A DNA stretch of 64,000 nt from Demequina lutea (GCF_013409005.1 NZ_JACBZO010000001.1:682001-746000), one strand, 5' to 3'; shown: positions 21,925 through 31,159, counted from the stretch's first letter. Translations and numbers: made by a program. The notes: generated by a model from the sequence alone, not told the origin.

Positions 21925-24900
21925 GTGTCGGACTATATTTCGCGCGCCCTTGTGGGCGACGCGCTGGCGGAGTGGCGTGAGTTGTTGCGCTCTCGCTCGA
22001 CGGTCTCGCCCCTTCGCAATCTGGCGTCTACCCAGGCGCCCATCATCGACATGGAAAAGGCTCATCCCTCGGGCCTAGCTTCGCTGTTTGCGGGGCGACC
22101 TACGCTCTTGTCGACACTGATGCGCGATCGCGACGCGTTTCATGCGGCCGCGTGGCGCGGCGGGCTGATCCTGGATGAGGCCGAGGATGTCATGGCCGCG
22201 ACGGGCGTGTGGACGGCGGCTCTCGTGGTGGGCACCGCGTCGTGGGACGACACGGAAGTCCCCCTGTTGATGAGAGCGGTATCGCTCGAGAGGGCTCGCG
22301 AGAACGACCTCACGATCACCTTGCGTCATCAGGTCGAGCTCAACCCCGTGTTCGCCGCAGCATTGCGCGAGCGGAGCGGTCCGGCCGATCTTGCGGCCCG
22401 GGCCCAGAGCACCTTGGAGGGCAAGGAATTCGACCCGAGGCCCATCTGGGCGGAGGTGCGAGAACTCGCCCCCCTCTTCGGCGAACTCGAGGTCAAAGAG
22501 AGACTCCTGCTCGGCGGCTTCGAAGACCAAGAACAGCAGCTGCTCGACGACCTCGACGCGCTTGACGCCGTCATCGGGGCGTCTGACGTCATCGCCGCGA
22601 TTGCGGGCGACGTCGATGCCAGGACCATTCTCATGGAGCCGCTGCCGCGTTGGCCCGCAGCGGACCGCGACCCATTCGGCGAACGGGGAATCGGTGACCT
22701 CGATGATGGCGCGTTTGCGATCGTCGACATGGCGGCGCTCGGTCGCAGCTTCGTGGTCGACGCCCCGCCGGGTTCCAACGCCGTGGGCATGGTTGCCGCG
22801 CTTGTCGCCGATGCCGCGGCGTCCGGAAGGACAGCGGCGGTCGTGGGAGGTTCGGACGCGGCGCTCGACGCGGTTGACGCAGAACTTGTGGAGCAGGGCA
22901 TCGGGGACATCGCCATCACGGGGGTCTCGTCCGCGTGGCATGCCGACGCGCGCGCGCGCCTGCTCGCGTCGCTCACCTTCGACACTCCTGAAGTCGGAGA
23001 AGATGAGTTGCGTCGCCTCGGAGACGAACTCCTGAGAGCGCGTGCCGAAGTTGCCGACCGCTACGAGGCCCTTCACCGGCCAAGGCGGCCGTGGGGTGTC
23101 AGCGCCTTCGAAACGGTGCAAGCAATCGTCAGGCTTACCGCGAGCGAGCCGCAACCGGTGACAACGGCCCGCCTGGGTTCCGATGCGGTGGCGGCGATCG
23201 CGGAACACGGGCTGTCGCATGTCGCTTCGTCGCTCGTGGAGCGGATTCACGGGGTCGGCACCGAGTTGCCTCAAGATCAAGTCGCCGCGCCCGCCGAGGA
23301 CGCCGTGGTGCCGTGGTGGCACCGCGTCGTTGCCTCCGCGGAACAAGGCTTGCAACTTGACGAGGCCCTCGCAGTGGTGGTCCGTGGACTTCCCGGCCTG
23401 CGTGCTGACGCCGTGAGCGCCGCCGCGGCCACGGGAGTGGACGATGCTCCTAGCTTGGAGGTGTGGCGCGAGCAGGTGCTGCTCTTCACCGATGTTCAGC
23501 GGACTCTCGACACCTTCACTCCTGCCGTCTATCACCGTTCACTTGTGGACCTAGTGACCGCCACCGCCCCCCGCGGGATCGAGATGGAAGAGACCCTTCC
23601 GCGGCGCACGCGGCGAGCGCTCGCCCGCAGAGCGGCCGAGTTGTTGCGGCCCGGTCGTACGAAGGAGCCCTTGCATGACAGGCTCACTGCGGCGGCAAAC
23701 GAGTCCGAGCGGTGGCGGGCCCAGTGTTCTGCGGGGGGATGGCCCGTCGTGCCTGATGACTTTGCTGTCTACGCATCTCGCATGGCCAAGGTCGACGAGG
23801 CATGGGTGGTGCTTGAGCCCTTCTTGTTCGACGCCGCCGGCCTCGAGACACCCGATGCGACGCCGTGGTCCGAGTTGCTCTCCGCTCTCCACGATCTCGC
23901 GGAGGATATTCCAGGAGGGCTGGCGATGGCGCCCGCCGCCCCGGCCAGCATCGACCCGGTCGAAGATGGATTCTCCGAGTTGGTCTCGGGACTGGAGGAA
24001 CGCGCGGCCTCACCCGAACAGATCCGTGTCGACCTCGAGTTTGCCTGGTGGGCATCTGCGTTCGACGCGATCGTAGGCGCGGATCCGCGGCTGATCGAGC
24101 AAGGTGCTCTCGGCTCGGCCGTCGACAGTTATGTGGCGCTCGATGCGGAATTTGCTTCGAGGCGGTCACAGCCGCTGATGCGTGCCGCCGCGGAGCAGCG
24201 CCGCAAGGCAATCGCGCGACACCCGGAAGATGCACGCGACTTGTTCGCGACGTTGATGGAGGCGAGCGAGTCATCGGTCCGCGAATTGCGACGCGACTTC
24301 GGCGCCGTCGTCGCCGCGTTACGGCCCGTGGTTGTCGCGCGAGCCGATCAGGTCGCGCACCTCTTGCCGCCCGCCCGATGCGTCGACCTCCTCGTACTCG
24401 TGGGGATCGAATCGCTAGCGACGGCTCAGGTCGTACCTGCGCTTGCCAGGGCGACACAGGTCATCGTGGTGGCCGACACGGTGAGTGCCACACGATCGGC
24501 CGTGTCGGATGTGGCTTCGTTGCTGCCGCACGTGCACCTCAGTGCGCTTCCGCAAGCGCGTGATCCGCGCGTGAGCGCGGTGCTTGCCGGCTTGGGTTAC
24601 GAGCGCTCGGTGCCGGTCGTGCCCGCTCCCGGGCAGCCAGTCGAGGGCCGCGGACTCACCGCGACGACGGTCGACGGGGTTGCTCAGCCGGTTGCAGGCA
24701 GGCATGTGGTCGAGTCGACGCGCGCCGAGGTGGCCGCAGTGGTCGAGGCCGTCGAGCGCGCCGCGCTCACCGTGCCGCGCCGCACCGTCGCGGTCGTCGC
24801 GGGAAACGCCTTGCACGCCGCTCGCATCGCCGACGCCCTTGCCGAGCGTGCGCCTGCGGTTGCCGAACGGGTTGTCGTGACCGAACTCGGCGAAGCCACG

Positions 24901-25902
24901 GGCTTGGACGTCGATGAGGTGGTGCTTGCCCTCGGCTACGCGCGCGATCATCGGGGCGTCCTTCCCGTCGATGTGGGAATTCTCGGTTCGGCGACCGGTG
25001 CGGCGGCGATCGCCCAGGCACTGGTCGCGGCGCGGACAGATGTGCGCGTCTTTGCCGCGCTCGACACTCATCACCTTGCCGCGATCGCCCATTCTTGCGC
25101 CGACGCTCGTGGTGTGGACGCCGTGAGGGGGCTTATCGAGAGCTCGCGTCGCCCCGCGGTACCCGCCGAGCGTAAGGCGCCTGGAGCGGCCGACTGGTTG
25201 TTGGCCGACGTCGCGCGCCTGCTTCGTGCAGAGGGGCTCGCGGTGCGACTGCGCTATGGCGTCGGCGGTCAGGCCATCCCGATGGTCGTGGGAGGCTCTC
25301 ACGACCGGGGCTACCACGTCGCGGTCGTGACCGACGAGCACCCGGATGGTCCGCGCGGGTCCGTCCGCGACCGGATGAGGTGGCAGTACGCCAGGCTCGA
25401 GGCGCTTGGTTGGACAGTCGTGTCCTTGTGGACGCTGGACGTCTTCATGGATCCGGCGCGCGCGGCCGCAACGGTGCGCGCCGTGGTCGAGGGCGGCGGG
25501 GTGGGGCCGATCCCTGAGCTAGACGCCGATGACGACGCCGAGCCGCAGGCTTCCGACGAGCGGGACTCCGGCGAGGACTTCTTCGATCACGCGACGCTGG
25601 AACCGGAACTCGAGACCGAGCCTGAGCCTGAGGTCGAAACCGAGCCCGAAACCGAACCTGAGCCGGAACCCGAGGTCGAGCCGGAACCCGAACTCGAACC
25701 TGAGCCGGAGCCCGAGCCCGCGCCCGAGCGCGCCACCGTCTCACCCTCAGAGGCGTGGCAACCGCGAAAGACCCCGGTGAAGGGCGTGGGCAGGCCGCTG
25801 ATTCCCACACGTGCGTGGGAGGACGAGGACGCTGCCTGGGGCGACCGCGGCCCGGGCAGTCGCGACGACGAGATTAAGAGGGATCGGCCGCCGCACTGGT
25901 AG
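21925..25902 (+). CDS. helicase/nuclease-like protein with degenerate ATPase motifs
   Basis: Protein of 1325 residues related to the actinobacterial DUF4011/SF1 helicase-like family. The N-terminus (KAHPSGLASLFAGRPT, then ALVVGTASW and ELNPVFAAAL) matches that family. The helicase core is degenerate: where family members have a GTGKT P-loop this one reads DAPPGSNAVG (near 283); the DEAS Walker B is LVGIES (near 825); the GDxxQLPPT motif III is ADTVSATRS (near 845). The C-terminal domain (about 1090-1185) resembles the Vsr/MTES_1575-type nuclease fold but lacks its acidic residues. An acidic Glu/Pro repeat (about 1226-1268) and a tail ending in PPHW follow. It is probably a non-catalytic paralogue; role unknown. 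Confidence 0.75.
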   Translation: MSDYISRALVGDALAEWRELLRSRSTVSPLRNLASTQAPIIDMEKAHPSGLASLFAGRPTLLSTLMRDRDAFHAAAWRGGLILDEAEDVMAATGVWTAALVVGTASWDDTEVPLLMRAVSLERARENDLTITLRHQVELNPVFAAALRERSGPADLAARAQSTLEGKEFDPRPIWAEVRELAPLFGELEVKERLLLGGFEDQEQQLLDDLDALDAVIGASDVIAAIAGDVDARTILMEPLPRWPAADRDPFGERGIGDLDDGAFAIVDMAALGRSFVVDAPPGSNAVGMVAALVADAAASGRTAAVVGGSDAALDAVDAELVEQGIGDIAITGVSSAWHADARARLLASLTFDTPEVGEDELRRLGDELLRARAEVADRYEALHRPRRPWGVSAFETVQAIVRLTASEPQPVTTARLGSDAVAAIAEHGLSHVASSLVERIHGVGTELPQDQVAAPAEDAVVPWWHRVVASAEQGLQLDEALAVVVRGLPGLRADAVSAAAATGVDDAPSLEVWREQVLLFTDVQRTLDTFTPAVYHRSLVDLVTATAPRGIEMEETLPRRTRRALARRAAELLRPGRTKEPLHDRLTAAANESERWRAQCSAGGWPVVPDDFAVYASRMAKVDEAWVVLEPFLFDAAGLETPDATPWSELLSALHDLAEDIPGGLAMAPAAPASIDPVEDGFSELVSGLEERAASPEQIRVDLEFAWWASAFDAIVGADPRLIEQGALGSAVDSYVALDAEFASRRSQPLMRAAAEQRRKAIARHPEDARDLFATLMEASESSVRELRRDFGAVVAALRPVVVARADQVAHLLPPARCVDLLVLVGIESLATAQVVPALARATQVIVVADTVSATRSAVSDVASLLPHVHLSALPQARDPRVSAVLAGLGYERSVPVVPAPGQPVEGRGLTATTVDGVAQPVAGRHVVESTRAEVAAVVEAVERAALTVPRRTVAVVAGNALHAARIADALAERAPAVAERVVVTELGEATGLDVDEVVLALGYARDHRGVLPVDVGILGSATGAAAIAQALVAARTDVRVFAALDTHHLAAIAHSCADARGVDAVRGLIESSRRPAVPAERKAPGAADWLLADVARLLRAEGLAVRLRYGVGGQAIPMVVGGSHDRGYHVAVVTDEHPDGPRGSVRDRMRWQYARLEALGWTVVSLWTLDVFMDPARAAATVRAVVEGGGVGPIPELDADDDAEPQASDERDSGEDFFDHATLEPELETEPEPEVETEPETEPEPEPEVEPEPELEPEPEPEPAPERATVSPSEAWQPRKTPVKGVGRPLIPTRAWEDEDAAWGDRGPGSRDDEIKRDRPPHW
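25604..25730 (+). repeat. Glu-Pro coding repeat in the helicase-like gene
   Basis: Degenerate tandem hexamers of the GAGCCT/GAACCC/GAGCCG type encode a run of EPEPE and EPEVE units in the acidic linker before the C-terminal tail. The frame is kept throughout. Confidence 0.8.
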
Positions 25903-26215
25903 AGGCAGGCTTGCCGTGTGCAGTCGAATTGCCCTGTGCGGCCGGCTTGCTCGGTGCAGCCGAAGTGCCCGACGAAGACTCGGATGACGAACTTGCCGCC
26001 GGCGTCGACGACGATCCCGCGAGCGAAGACGACTTCGAGGACCGCGAGTCCGTGCGATAGAAGCCCGAACCCTTGAACGACACGCCGACCGCGGAGATCA
26101 CGCGGCGCAGTTTGCCGCCGCATTCGGGGCAGACCGTCAGGGAGTCATCGTGAATTGACTGGACCACGTCATACCGGTGCGCACACGCGGCACAGGCGTA
26201 CGAGTAGGTGGGCAT
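25874..26215 (-). CDS. FmdB-family zinc ribbon protein
   Basis: Protein of 113 residues. The N-terminal 55 residues form an FmdB/CxxC_CxxC_SSSS zinc ribbon: MPTYSYACAACAHRYD carries the first Cys pair, VCPECGGKLRRVIS the second, and VSFKGSGFYRTD the conserved end. A Ser/Ala-rich tail of about 55 residues, typical for actinobacterial members, follows. It is thought to be a regulatory or nucleic-acid-related small protein; the role is not known. The 3' end overlaps the convergent helicase-like gene by 29 bp. The cyclo-ligase gene lies 9 bp upstream on the same strand. Confidence 0.92.
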   Translation of the reverse strand: MPTYSYACAACAHRYDVVQSIHDDSLTVCPECGGKLRRVISAVGVSFKGSGFYRTDSRSSKSSSLAGSSSTPAASSSSESSSGTSAAPSKPAAQGNSTAHGKPASTSAAADPS

Positions 26216-26224
26216 GGCGCGATT

Positions 26225-26854
26225 TTACGCGACTATGCGAGCCACTCCAGACGGTCGCACCACAATCATGACGGGAACGTCGTGCCACTCACGGGGGATT
26301 GGCCGTTCGGCCGCGTCGTGAAACTCGTCGTCGAAGACCAAGGCGACGATGGGAACGCCCGGCCGCGCGTCGGTCAGGGCTCGGTCATACCAGCCCGCTC
26401 CTTGCCCCAAGCGTGTGCCCTTCGTATCAGCGGCCAGGGCGGGGACCACAATGATGTCCGCGTCTGCGAGGCGGCTCTGGGGCAAGAAGTCGCCCGATGG
26501 CTCGGGCGGGCGCCCAGGGGACCTGGGAACCAGGTCGTCGGCCTGCGAGTACACGCTCCACCCCCGCTGAAGTCCCTCGCCGAGCCGTGGAAGCAGCACC
26601 TCAACGCCTTGCTCGAGCATTGCCTCGATGAGCGGGAGAGTCCCAGGCTCGAAACTGCGAGACACATATACCGAGGCACACTTGACGCCCTCGAATTCGG
26701 GCAGCGCCATCACCAAATCCCTCAAGGTCTCGGCATGTTGCGTGTTGCGCTTCTCGCCCCTCTGCAAGCGAATACGCCGCACAGAACTACGCCAAGCGGA
26801 CTTCTGCTCCGCTGGCGGAAGGGTGTGGGGGTCGATGTGCGACAGCGGTGTCAT
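26225..26854 (-). CDS. 5-formyltetrahydrofolate cyclo-ligase
   Basis: Enzyme of 209 residues that converts 5-formyl-THF to 5,10-methenyl-THF with ATP. The N-terminal basic helix (WRSSVRRIRLQR) and the substrate-loop region LADADIIVVPALAADTKGTRLGQGAGWYDRAL are characteristic; the family's GxGxGYYDR motif appears as GQGAGWYDR. It is followed 9 bp downstream by the FmdB gene on the same strand and is divergent from the MoeA-family gene with 164 bp between. The neighbourhood cyclo-ligase / MoeA / RimJ / membrane protein is conserved in Actinobacteria. Confidence 0.9.
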   Translation of the reverse strand: MTPLSHIDPHTLPPAEQKSAWRSSVRRIRLQRGEKRNTQHAETLRDLVMALPEFEGVKCASVYVSRSFEPGTLPLIEAMLEQGVEVLLPRLGEGLQRGWSVYSQADDLVPRSPGRPPEPSGDFLPQSRLADADIIVVPALAADTKGTRLGQGAGWYDRALTDARPGVPIVALVFDDEFHDAAERPIPREWHDVPVMIVVRPSGVARIVA

Positions 26855-27018
26855 GCCGCCATTGTGTCAAACCCTTGTGAACACTGCGTGACCGGACTGT
26901 CGCAAGCGCTTTTCGTGCCGCTCAGAGGTCATGGCGCCCGGGTTCGCGGCCGTCGCCTTTTCGGCAACAAGTTGCCTGGTGGTTGCGGTGCTTCCTTGTG
27001 GCACACGACAATGCGTAG

Positions 27019-28242
27019 GTGACATCGCGCAGCCTCGAAGAGCACAGGGCGGATGTCGTCGCGCTCTTTTCCCCGCTCGCGCCCCTCAACTTGTCTCTCG
27101 CGGATGCCGTTGGCTGCGTGTCGGTAGCGGATTACGCGGCGCCCCACGCCATCCCTCCACTCGCGCTCGCGGCCCGGGATGGCTTCGCGGTGCGCAGCGT
27201 CGACACGCAAGGGGCACGCATGCGTCCGGTGACGCTCGCCGTCACTCACGACGCGCTACCTGGAGGGTCGCCCACCAGACTGGTACCGGGAGCGGCCGTC
27301 CGCGTGGCGCGCGGCGCCGCACTTCCCTTTGGTGCGGACGCCGTGGTGATGCGCGGTGAGGGCACGGCCACATCGGTCATTCTCGACGCCGAGACGGTTG
27401 CGGGTGCTGGAGTGGTTCCCGTTGGCCACGAAATCACGGAGGGCGACGTGGTGGTCGCCGCGGGCACGAGGCTAAGCGCCGGTCACGTCGCGGCCCTTGC
27501 TGCGTGCGGTGCGGCATCGATGATGGTGCGGCCTGCACCGCGCGTCGTCATCATTGCGGTGGGTAGCGAACTCCAGTCCCACGGCACGTCTCACGAGCAG
27601 TCGGTCGCGGCATCGGAACCTATCGCCGACGCGACGGGGCCCATGCTCTCGGTCTTGTTCAGTGCGGCCGGTGCCAGGGTCGTGCGGGTCATGACCGTGC
27701 CCGATGACGCGCCGGCCCTGAGGGCGGCCATTGACGATGCGGCGCTCCAGGCCGACCTCGTCATCACGGTGGGCGGACTGTCGACCGAGTGGAGCGACAT
27801 CGTCGGGCCGGTTTTGTCGCATGCCTTCGGCGTCGAGGTCCGCATGGTGCGGTTGAGCCCTGGTTCTCGCCATGGATTGGGGACCATCGGGCCAGGCGAT
27901 GGCCGACCCGTGGCACTTCTCGCGCTTCCCGGTCACCCCGTGGATGCGGCGGCCGCGTTCGCGTCCTACGTAGTCGATGCGGTGGCCGAACTCAGGGGCG
28001 TCTTGACGGCCAGGGTTGAGTCGGTCGCGGGTGCGGCTTGGGCCTCGCCCTTCGGCTTCGCTCAAGTAGTCGCCGTCGTCCGATGCAAGGACGCGGATGC
28101 GGCGCGCGTCGAACCCATCGGCGACCCGGCTGCGCCGACTCTGCGCGACTTGGCGGCTTCAGACGGTCTGTGTCTTGTCCCAGAGTCGACCACTGAGGTT
28201 CGTGTGGGCGACGCCGTAGATGTGTTGTGGTGGCCGCGATGA
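27019..28242 (+). CDS. MoeA-family protein (molybdopterin molybdotransferase or gephyrin-like Glp)
   Basis: Protein of 407 residues with MoeA domains: an N-terminal domain with LAARDGFAVRS in place of the usual SAMDGYA, a MoCF-like central domain with IIAVGSEL, and a C-terminal domain. Catalytic motifs deviate: the usual GGVSVGDYD is VGGLSTEWSD, and the PGKP segment is LSPGSRHGLG, while the LPGNP motif is LPGHP. No other molybdenum-cofactor gene lies in the window. With RimJ-like and membrane-protein genes directly after it, the locus matches that of the corynebacterial division factor Glp, a MoeA paralogue that binds FtsZ. The GTG start lacks a clear Shine-Dalgarno. MoeA family is sure; the role is inferred. 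Confidence 0.85.
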   Translation: MTSRSLEEHRADVVALFSPLAPLNLSLADAVGCVSVADYAAPHAIPPLALAARDGFAVRSVDTQGARMRPVTLAVTHDALPGGSPTRLVPGAAVRVARGAALPFGADAVVMRGEGTATSVILDAETVAGAGVVPVGHEITEGDVVVAAGTRLSAGHVAALAACGAASMMVRPAPRVVIIAVGSELQSHGTSHEQSVAASEPIADATGPMLSVLFSAAGARVVRVMTVPDDAPALRAAIDDAALQADLVITVGGLSTEWSDIVGPVLSHAFGVEVRMVRLSPGSRHGLGTIGPGDGRPVALLALPGHPVDAAAAFASYVVDAVAELRGVLTARVESVAGAAWASPFGFAQVVAVVRCKDADAARVEPIGDPAAPTLRDLAASDGLCLVPESTTEVRVGDAVDVLWWPR

Positions 28243-28835
28243 GATGGCCCGCGCCCGAGTTGCACAGAGACGGCGTTCGGCTTCGCCTCCTGAGGATGAG
28301 GGATGAGGCTGAGTGGATCGCGTTGCGCAACCGCAATAGGGACTGGTTGCGTCCGTGGGAAGCGACGGCTCCGCCCGGCACCGCGGACGCCCCCGTCAGC
28401 TTCAGGACCTTTATCCGCAAGGAAAACTCGATGTGGAGGGCCAGGCGAAGCTTTCCGATGGTGATCGAGAAGGACGGTCGGCTGGTGGGTCGCGTGACTC
28501 TGGGCCGCATCGAGTGGGGAGCGGAGCGGGGCGGCTCGTTGGGTTACTGGGTGTCTCAAGACGAGGCGGGTCACGGCATCGCGCCCGCCGCCGTGGTCCT
28601 GATGTCCGAGTACGCGTTCGGTCAGGGCCTGCACCGTATCGAGGTGGCGATTCGTCCAGAGAACTCCGCGTCGTTGTCCGTCGCCCGCAAACTCGACCTC
28701 CGCGAAGAGGGCATGAGGCAGTCTTACCTTTACATCGACGGTGCCTGGCGGGACCACCGAATCTTCGCGGCGACGTCTGCTGAGCGCCGGTCCGGCGAGT
28801 GGTGGACAGGCGTGTCGAGCAACGTGTCCGGCTGA
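28239..28835 (+). CDS. GNAT acetyltransferase (RimJ/RimL-like)
   Basis: Acetyltransferase of 198 residues. The RimJ/RimL-like order is visible: an N-terminal strand LRLLRMRDEAEWIALRNRN, WLRPWEA, the core strand VGRVTLGRIEWGAERGGSLGYWVSQDEAGHGIAPAA with the acetyl-CoA pyrophosphate-binding turn, and HRIEVAIRPENSASLSVARKLDLREEG. It transfers acetyl groups to protein N-termini or other amines. The ATG at 28239 overlaps the MoeA-family stop by 4 bp (ATGA). The same pairing is seen in Mycobacterium and Corynebacterium (moeA1-rimJ). The substrate is unknown. Confidence 0.92.
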   Translation: MRWPAPELHRDGVRLRLLRMRDEAEWIALRNRNRDWLRPWEATAPPGTADAPVSFRTFIRKENSMWRARRSFPMVIEKDGRLVGRVTLGRIEWGAERGGSLGYWVSQDEAGHGIAPAAVVLMSEYAFGQGLHRIEVAIRPENSASLSVARKLDLREEGMRQSYLYIDGAWRDHRIFAATSAERRSGEWWTGVSSNVSG

Positions 28836-28887
28836 CACGCCGCACCGCATCCCGTTCGCGTGACCGAGGCGGCCGTACCGTCGTCTC

Positions 28888-29922
28888 ATGCCACCCGCAG
28901 GACTTCTCGCGATCATCGCAGTTGGGCTTGCCCTTGCCTATGTGTTGCCTCAGCGCATCAGGGAGCGATCCGACTACGCGTTGGTGCGCACGGAGGACCG
29001 CTATTCGGCCGACATGCGTGTCGTGAGGGCCTCGGCGGCGCGCGTTGCTCCGCGAGATGCATCGAGCGCATCGACCGAGATCCCGCTGCTTGTTACCGGC
29101 GCCGCGAGGGCCAAGGTGAGCGCCTTGGGAGATCAGCACATGTCGCGGCCGCAAGGACCGCTCGACAAGGCCGCCACTCACGCGCAACGCGAAAGCTTGC
29201 ACTTGCGGCAGGACCGCCTGGGTTCGATGGCGCAGCGCGCCATTCAGGCGCGGCGCCGCGCCGCGGTATCGGGAATCGCGGCCGCCACGACTCTGATCGC
29301 ATGGATATTGGTGGCCGCAACTGGTTTTCCCGCGATCATTGCGGCGTTGTTTACGGCCGCGCTCGCGACGGCGGTGGCCTCGTCCGCGAAGGCAGGCGCC
29401 GCAGAGCGCCAGGCGCTCGCACAAGTGCGTGGAGTCACGAGAGAGGTCGAGGCGGCCGCTACTGCCACGCGCGCCCTGAGGGCCGTCGCCGCTGCCCGTG
29501 CGGGCGGAGTGCACGCCGAGCCGAGCGCCGTTGCCACTCAAGCCATCGCCATCGTCACGTCTGCAGATTTGGCCCCGCTTGCCGCGCCTGCACTGACACG
29601 CCGTGCCGCAGCCGAGCGAGCGGCTCATGCCGTAGCGGTCGAAGCCGCGATTCAAGCGGCCGCCGCCGAAGAGTCCCAGGTCTTGGCCGACGAAGCCGCT
29701 GGATGGCGTCCTCGCACGATGCCCGTTCCGGCTTACGCCCTCAAGCCTGCGGTGCGCCAGCAGGTCGCGCGGCCCATGTCCGAGGACGACTACGCGGCCT
29801 CGACGCACGCATACGACCGCTCCGCCAGGGCGGAGGCCTCTGTGGAGCGCTCGGCGCAGCAGTCGCCGACGACGGGCGCCCTTGACGCGATTCTCGCGAG
29901 GCGCAAGCAGGCAAGCGCCTAG
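28888..29922 (+). CDS. membrane protein of the glp/moeA locus (GlpR-like candidate)
   Basis: Protein of 344 residues. It starts with a transmembrane helix (LLAIIAVGLALAYVLPQRI, residues about 4-22), followed by a hydrophilic segment with YALVRTEDRYSADMRVV. Two hydrophobic helices follow near residues 130-170, then a long Ala-rich, probably coiled region and a polar tail with VPAYALKPAVRQQVARP. The gene follows the MoeA-family and RimJ-like genes with 52 bp spacing. In Corynebacterium glutamicum the membrane protein at the equivalent locus (GlpR) is a receptor for Glp in the divisome, so the same role is plausible here. The assignment rests on locus and topology; sequence identity cannot be measured by eye. 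Confidence 0.65.
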   Translation: MPPAGLLAIIAVGLALAYVLPQRIRERSDYALVRTEDRYSADMRVVRASAARVAPRDASSASTEIPLLVTGAARAKVSALGDQHMSRPQGPLDKAATHAQRESLHLRQDRLGSMAQRAIQARRRAAVSGIAAATTLIAWILVAATGFPAIIAALFTAALATAVASSAKAGAAERQALAQVRGVTREVEAAATATRALRAVAAARAGGVHAEPSAVATQAIAIVTSADLAPLAAPALTRRAAAERAAHAVAVEAAIQAAAAEESQVLADEAAGWRPRTMPVPAYALKPAVRQQVARPMSEDDYAASTHAYDRSARAEASVERSAQQSPTTGALDAILARRKQASA

Positions 29923-30668
29923 GCCCACCACGCGAGCGTGAGAAAGCCGAGAAGAAGCAAGGAGTTCGCCACCTCGATGGCGCCAACGACCGGCACTTTG
30001 AGGCTGAACCGCGGCAGTACTGCGGCGCGGAGCAGGAACCATGCGAAGGGAATCGCAAGCCACGGGTTCACGCCCAGGCAGGCCGCGATAGCGCCCGCGT
30101 GGAATGCGACCGAAACCACGTAGTGCGCGCGACTGCCGCGCTCGCGAATCATCGTCTTGACGTAGAAGACGGATCCCGCGAGGTAGAGCCAGGCGGCAAC
30201 CGCGACGGGAACGCCCAGGGTCCACTCGAGGCCCGCCGTCGCCGGCGCGATCATGGCCATGAGCGACGCCATCGTCACCGAAGCGATGCCGTTGACGGAT
30301 GCGCGCTCTTGCCCCATGCGGGCCGCGAGGGCGTTTACCGCCAGCAGCACCGCAAAGGCCGGAGCAAACCACAGCAGGCCGGGCCTCAGCGCGAAGAGCG
30401 GCACGGCGGCGACGGCGCTCACCACCCCGTAGGCGAGGAACTGCCTCCAGTACCGGCGCAGACGCAAGGTCTTAACGGCAAGCAAGGCGTAGTACGACGC
30501 GAGCCAGCCGCTGAGCCATGTGACAAGAAGCGGCACGTGCAGCCAACTCAACCCGAACTGCAAGCCAGCCAGATACGGCAGGAGCAGCATCGCCCAGACG
30601 CCGTGTTGCGGCGGAATCCAGGTCCGCCAGCGTCGTTCGTGTGCGCCCCTACGGGACGCGGAAGTCAT
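29919..30668 (-). CDS. YwiC-like family membrane protein
   Basis: Integral membrane protein of 249 residues with about seven hydrophobic segments. The N-terminal WIPPQHGVWAMLLLPYLAGL is the signature of the YwiC-like family; a basic loop (VKTLRLRRYWRQFL) and FYVKTMIRERG further match. The biochemical role of the family is not established (YwiC of Bacillus lies near nitrate-respiration genes). The ATG shares one base with the upstream YajQ stop (TGATG), so the two genes are co-transcribed. The 3' end overlaps the convergent membrane gene by 4 bp. Confidence 0.88.
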   Translation of the reverse strand: MTSASRRGAHERRWRTWIPPQHGVWAMLLLPYLAGLQFGLSWLHVPLLVTWLSGWLASYYALLAVKTLRLRRYWRQFLAYGVVSAVAAVPLFALRPGLLWFAPAFAVLLAVNALAARMGQERASVNGIASVTMASLMAMIAPATAGLEWTLGVPVAVAAWLYLAGSVFYVKTMIRERGSRAHYVVSVAFHAGAIAACLGVNPWLAIPFAWFLLRAAVLPRFSLKVPVVGAIEVANSLLLLGFLTLAWWA

Positions 30669-31159
30669 CAGCGGTAGTTGGTGAACTGCAGGTCCGCCTC
30701 GACGTCGGCACCCTTGAGAAGCGCCATCGTCTCCTGGAGGTCGTCCCTGCTCTTGGACGTGATGCGCAGTTCGTCGCCCTGGATGAGCGCCTTGACGCCC
30801 TTGGGTCCCTCGTCGCGCACTAGTTTGGTGAGTTTCTTGGCGATCTCCTGAGAGATGCCCTCCTTGATGGTCGCCGTGAGGCGGTATTCCTTACCCGAGG
30901 GTTGTGGCTCACCGTACTCGAGCGACTTGAGGCTCACGCCGCGCTTGGCGAGCTTGGCGATGAAGACGTCCATCACGGCCTTGACGCGCTCGGGGGAGTT
31001 GGCCTTCATGAGGATCGCCTCGCCCGACTTCTCGATCGACGCTCCCACGCCCTTGAAGTCGTATCGTTGGTCGATCTCCTTGTAGGCCTGGTTGAGGGCG
31101 TTCTCGACCTCCTGAGGGTCTACCTTGCTCACTACGTCAAAGCTGCTGTCGCCTGCCAT
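30668..31159 (-). CDS. YajQ family nucleotide-binding protein
   Basis: Cytoplasmic protein of 163 residues, the full length of YajQ (UPF0234). Conserved segments are [20 protein letters not shown], the QRYDFKG motif near residue 33, and the end with [17 protein letters not shown] and ADLQFTNYR. In some bacteria YajQ proteins bind cyclic-di-GMP or other nucleotides and act with transcription factors; the actinobacterial role is unknown. It is transcribed with the YwiC-like gene downstream. The 117 bp between it and the divergent tRNA-Tyr hold the promoters. Confidence 0.93.
   Translation of the reverse strand: MAGDSSFDVVSKVDPQEVENALNQAYKEIDQRYDFKGVGASIEKSGEAILMKANSPERVKAVMDVFIAKLAKRGVSLKSLEYGEPQPSGKEYRLTATIKEGISQEIAKKLTKLVRDEGPKGVKALIQGDELRITSKSRDDLQETMALLKGADVEADLQFTNYR

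Noticed and set aside
22075..23535. 486-codon minus-strand frame inside the helicase-like gene
   Set aside because: Shadow of the third-position GC; no motifs.
28411..30372. 653-codon minus-strand open frame
   Set aside because: It covers the RimJ-like gene, the membrane gene and part of the YwiC-like gene in a wrong frame; composition is Arg/Gly-rich with no domain.
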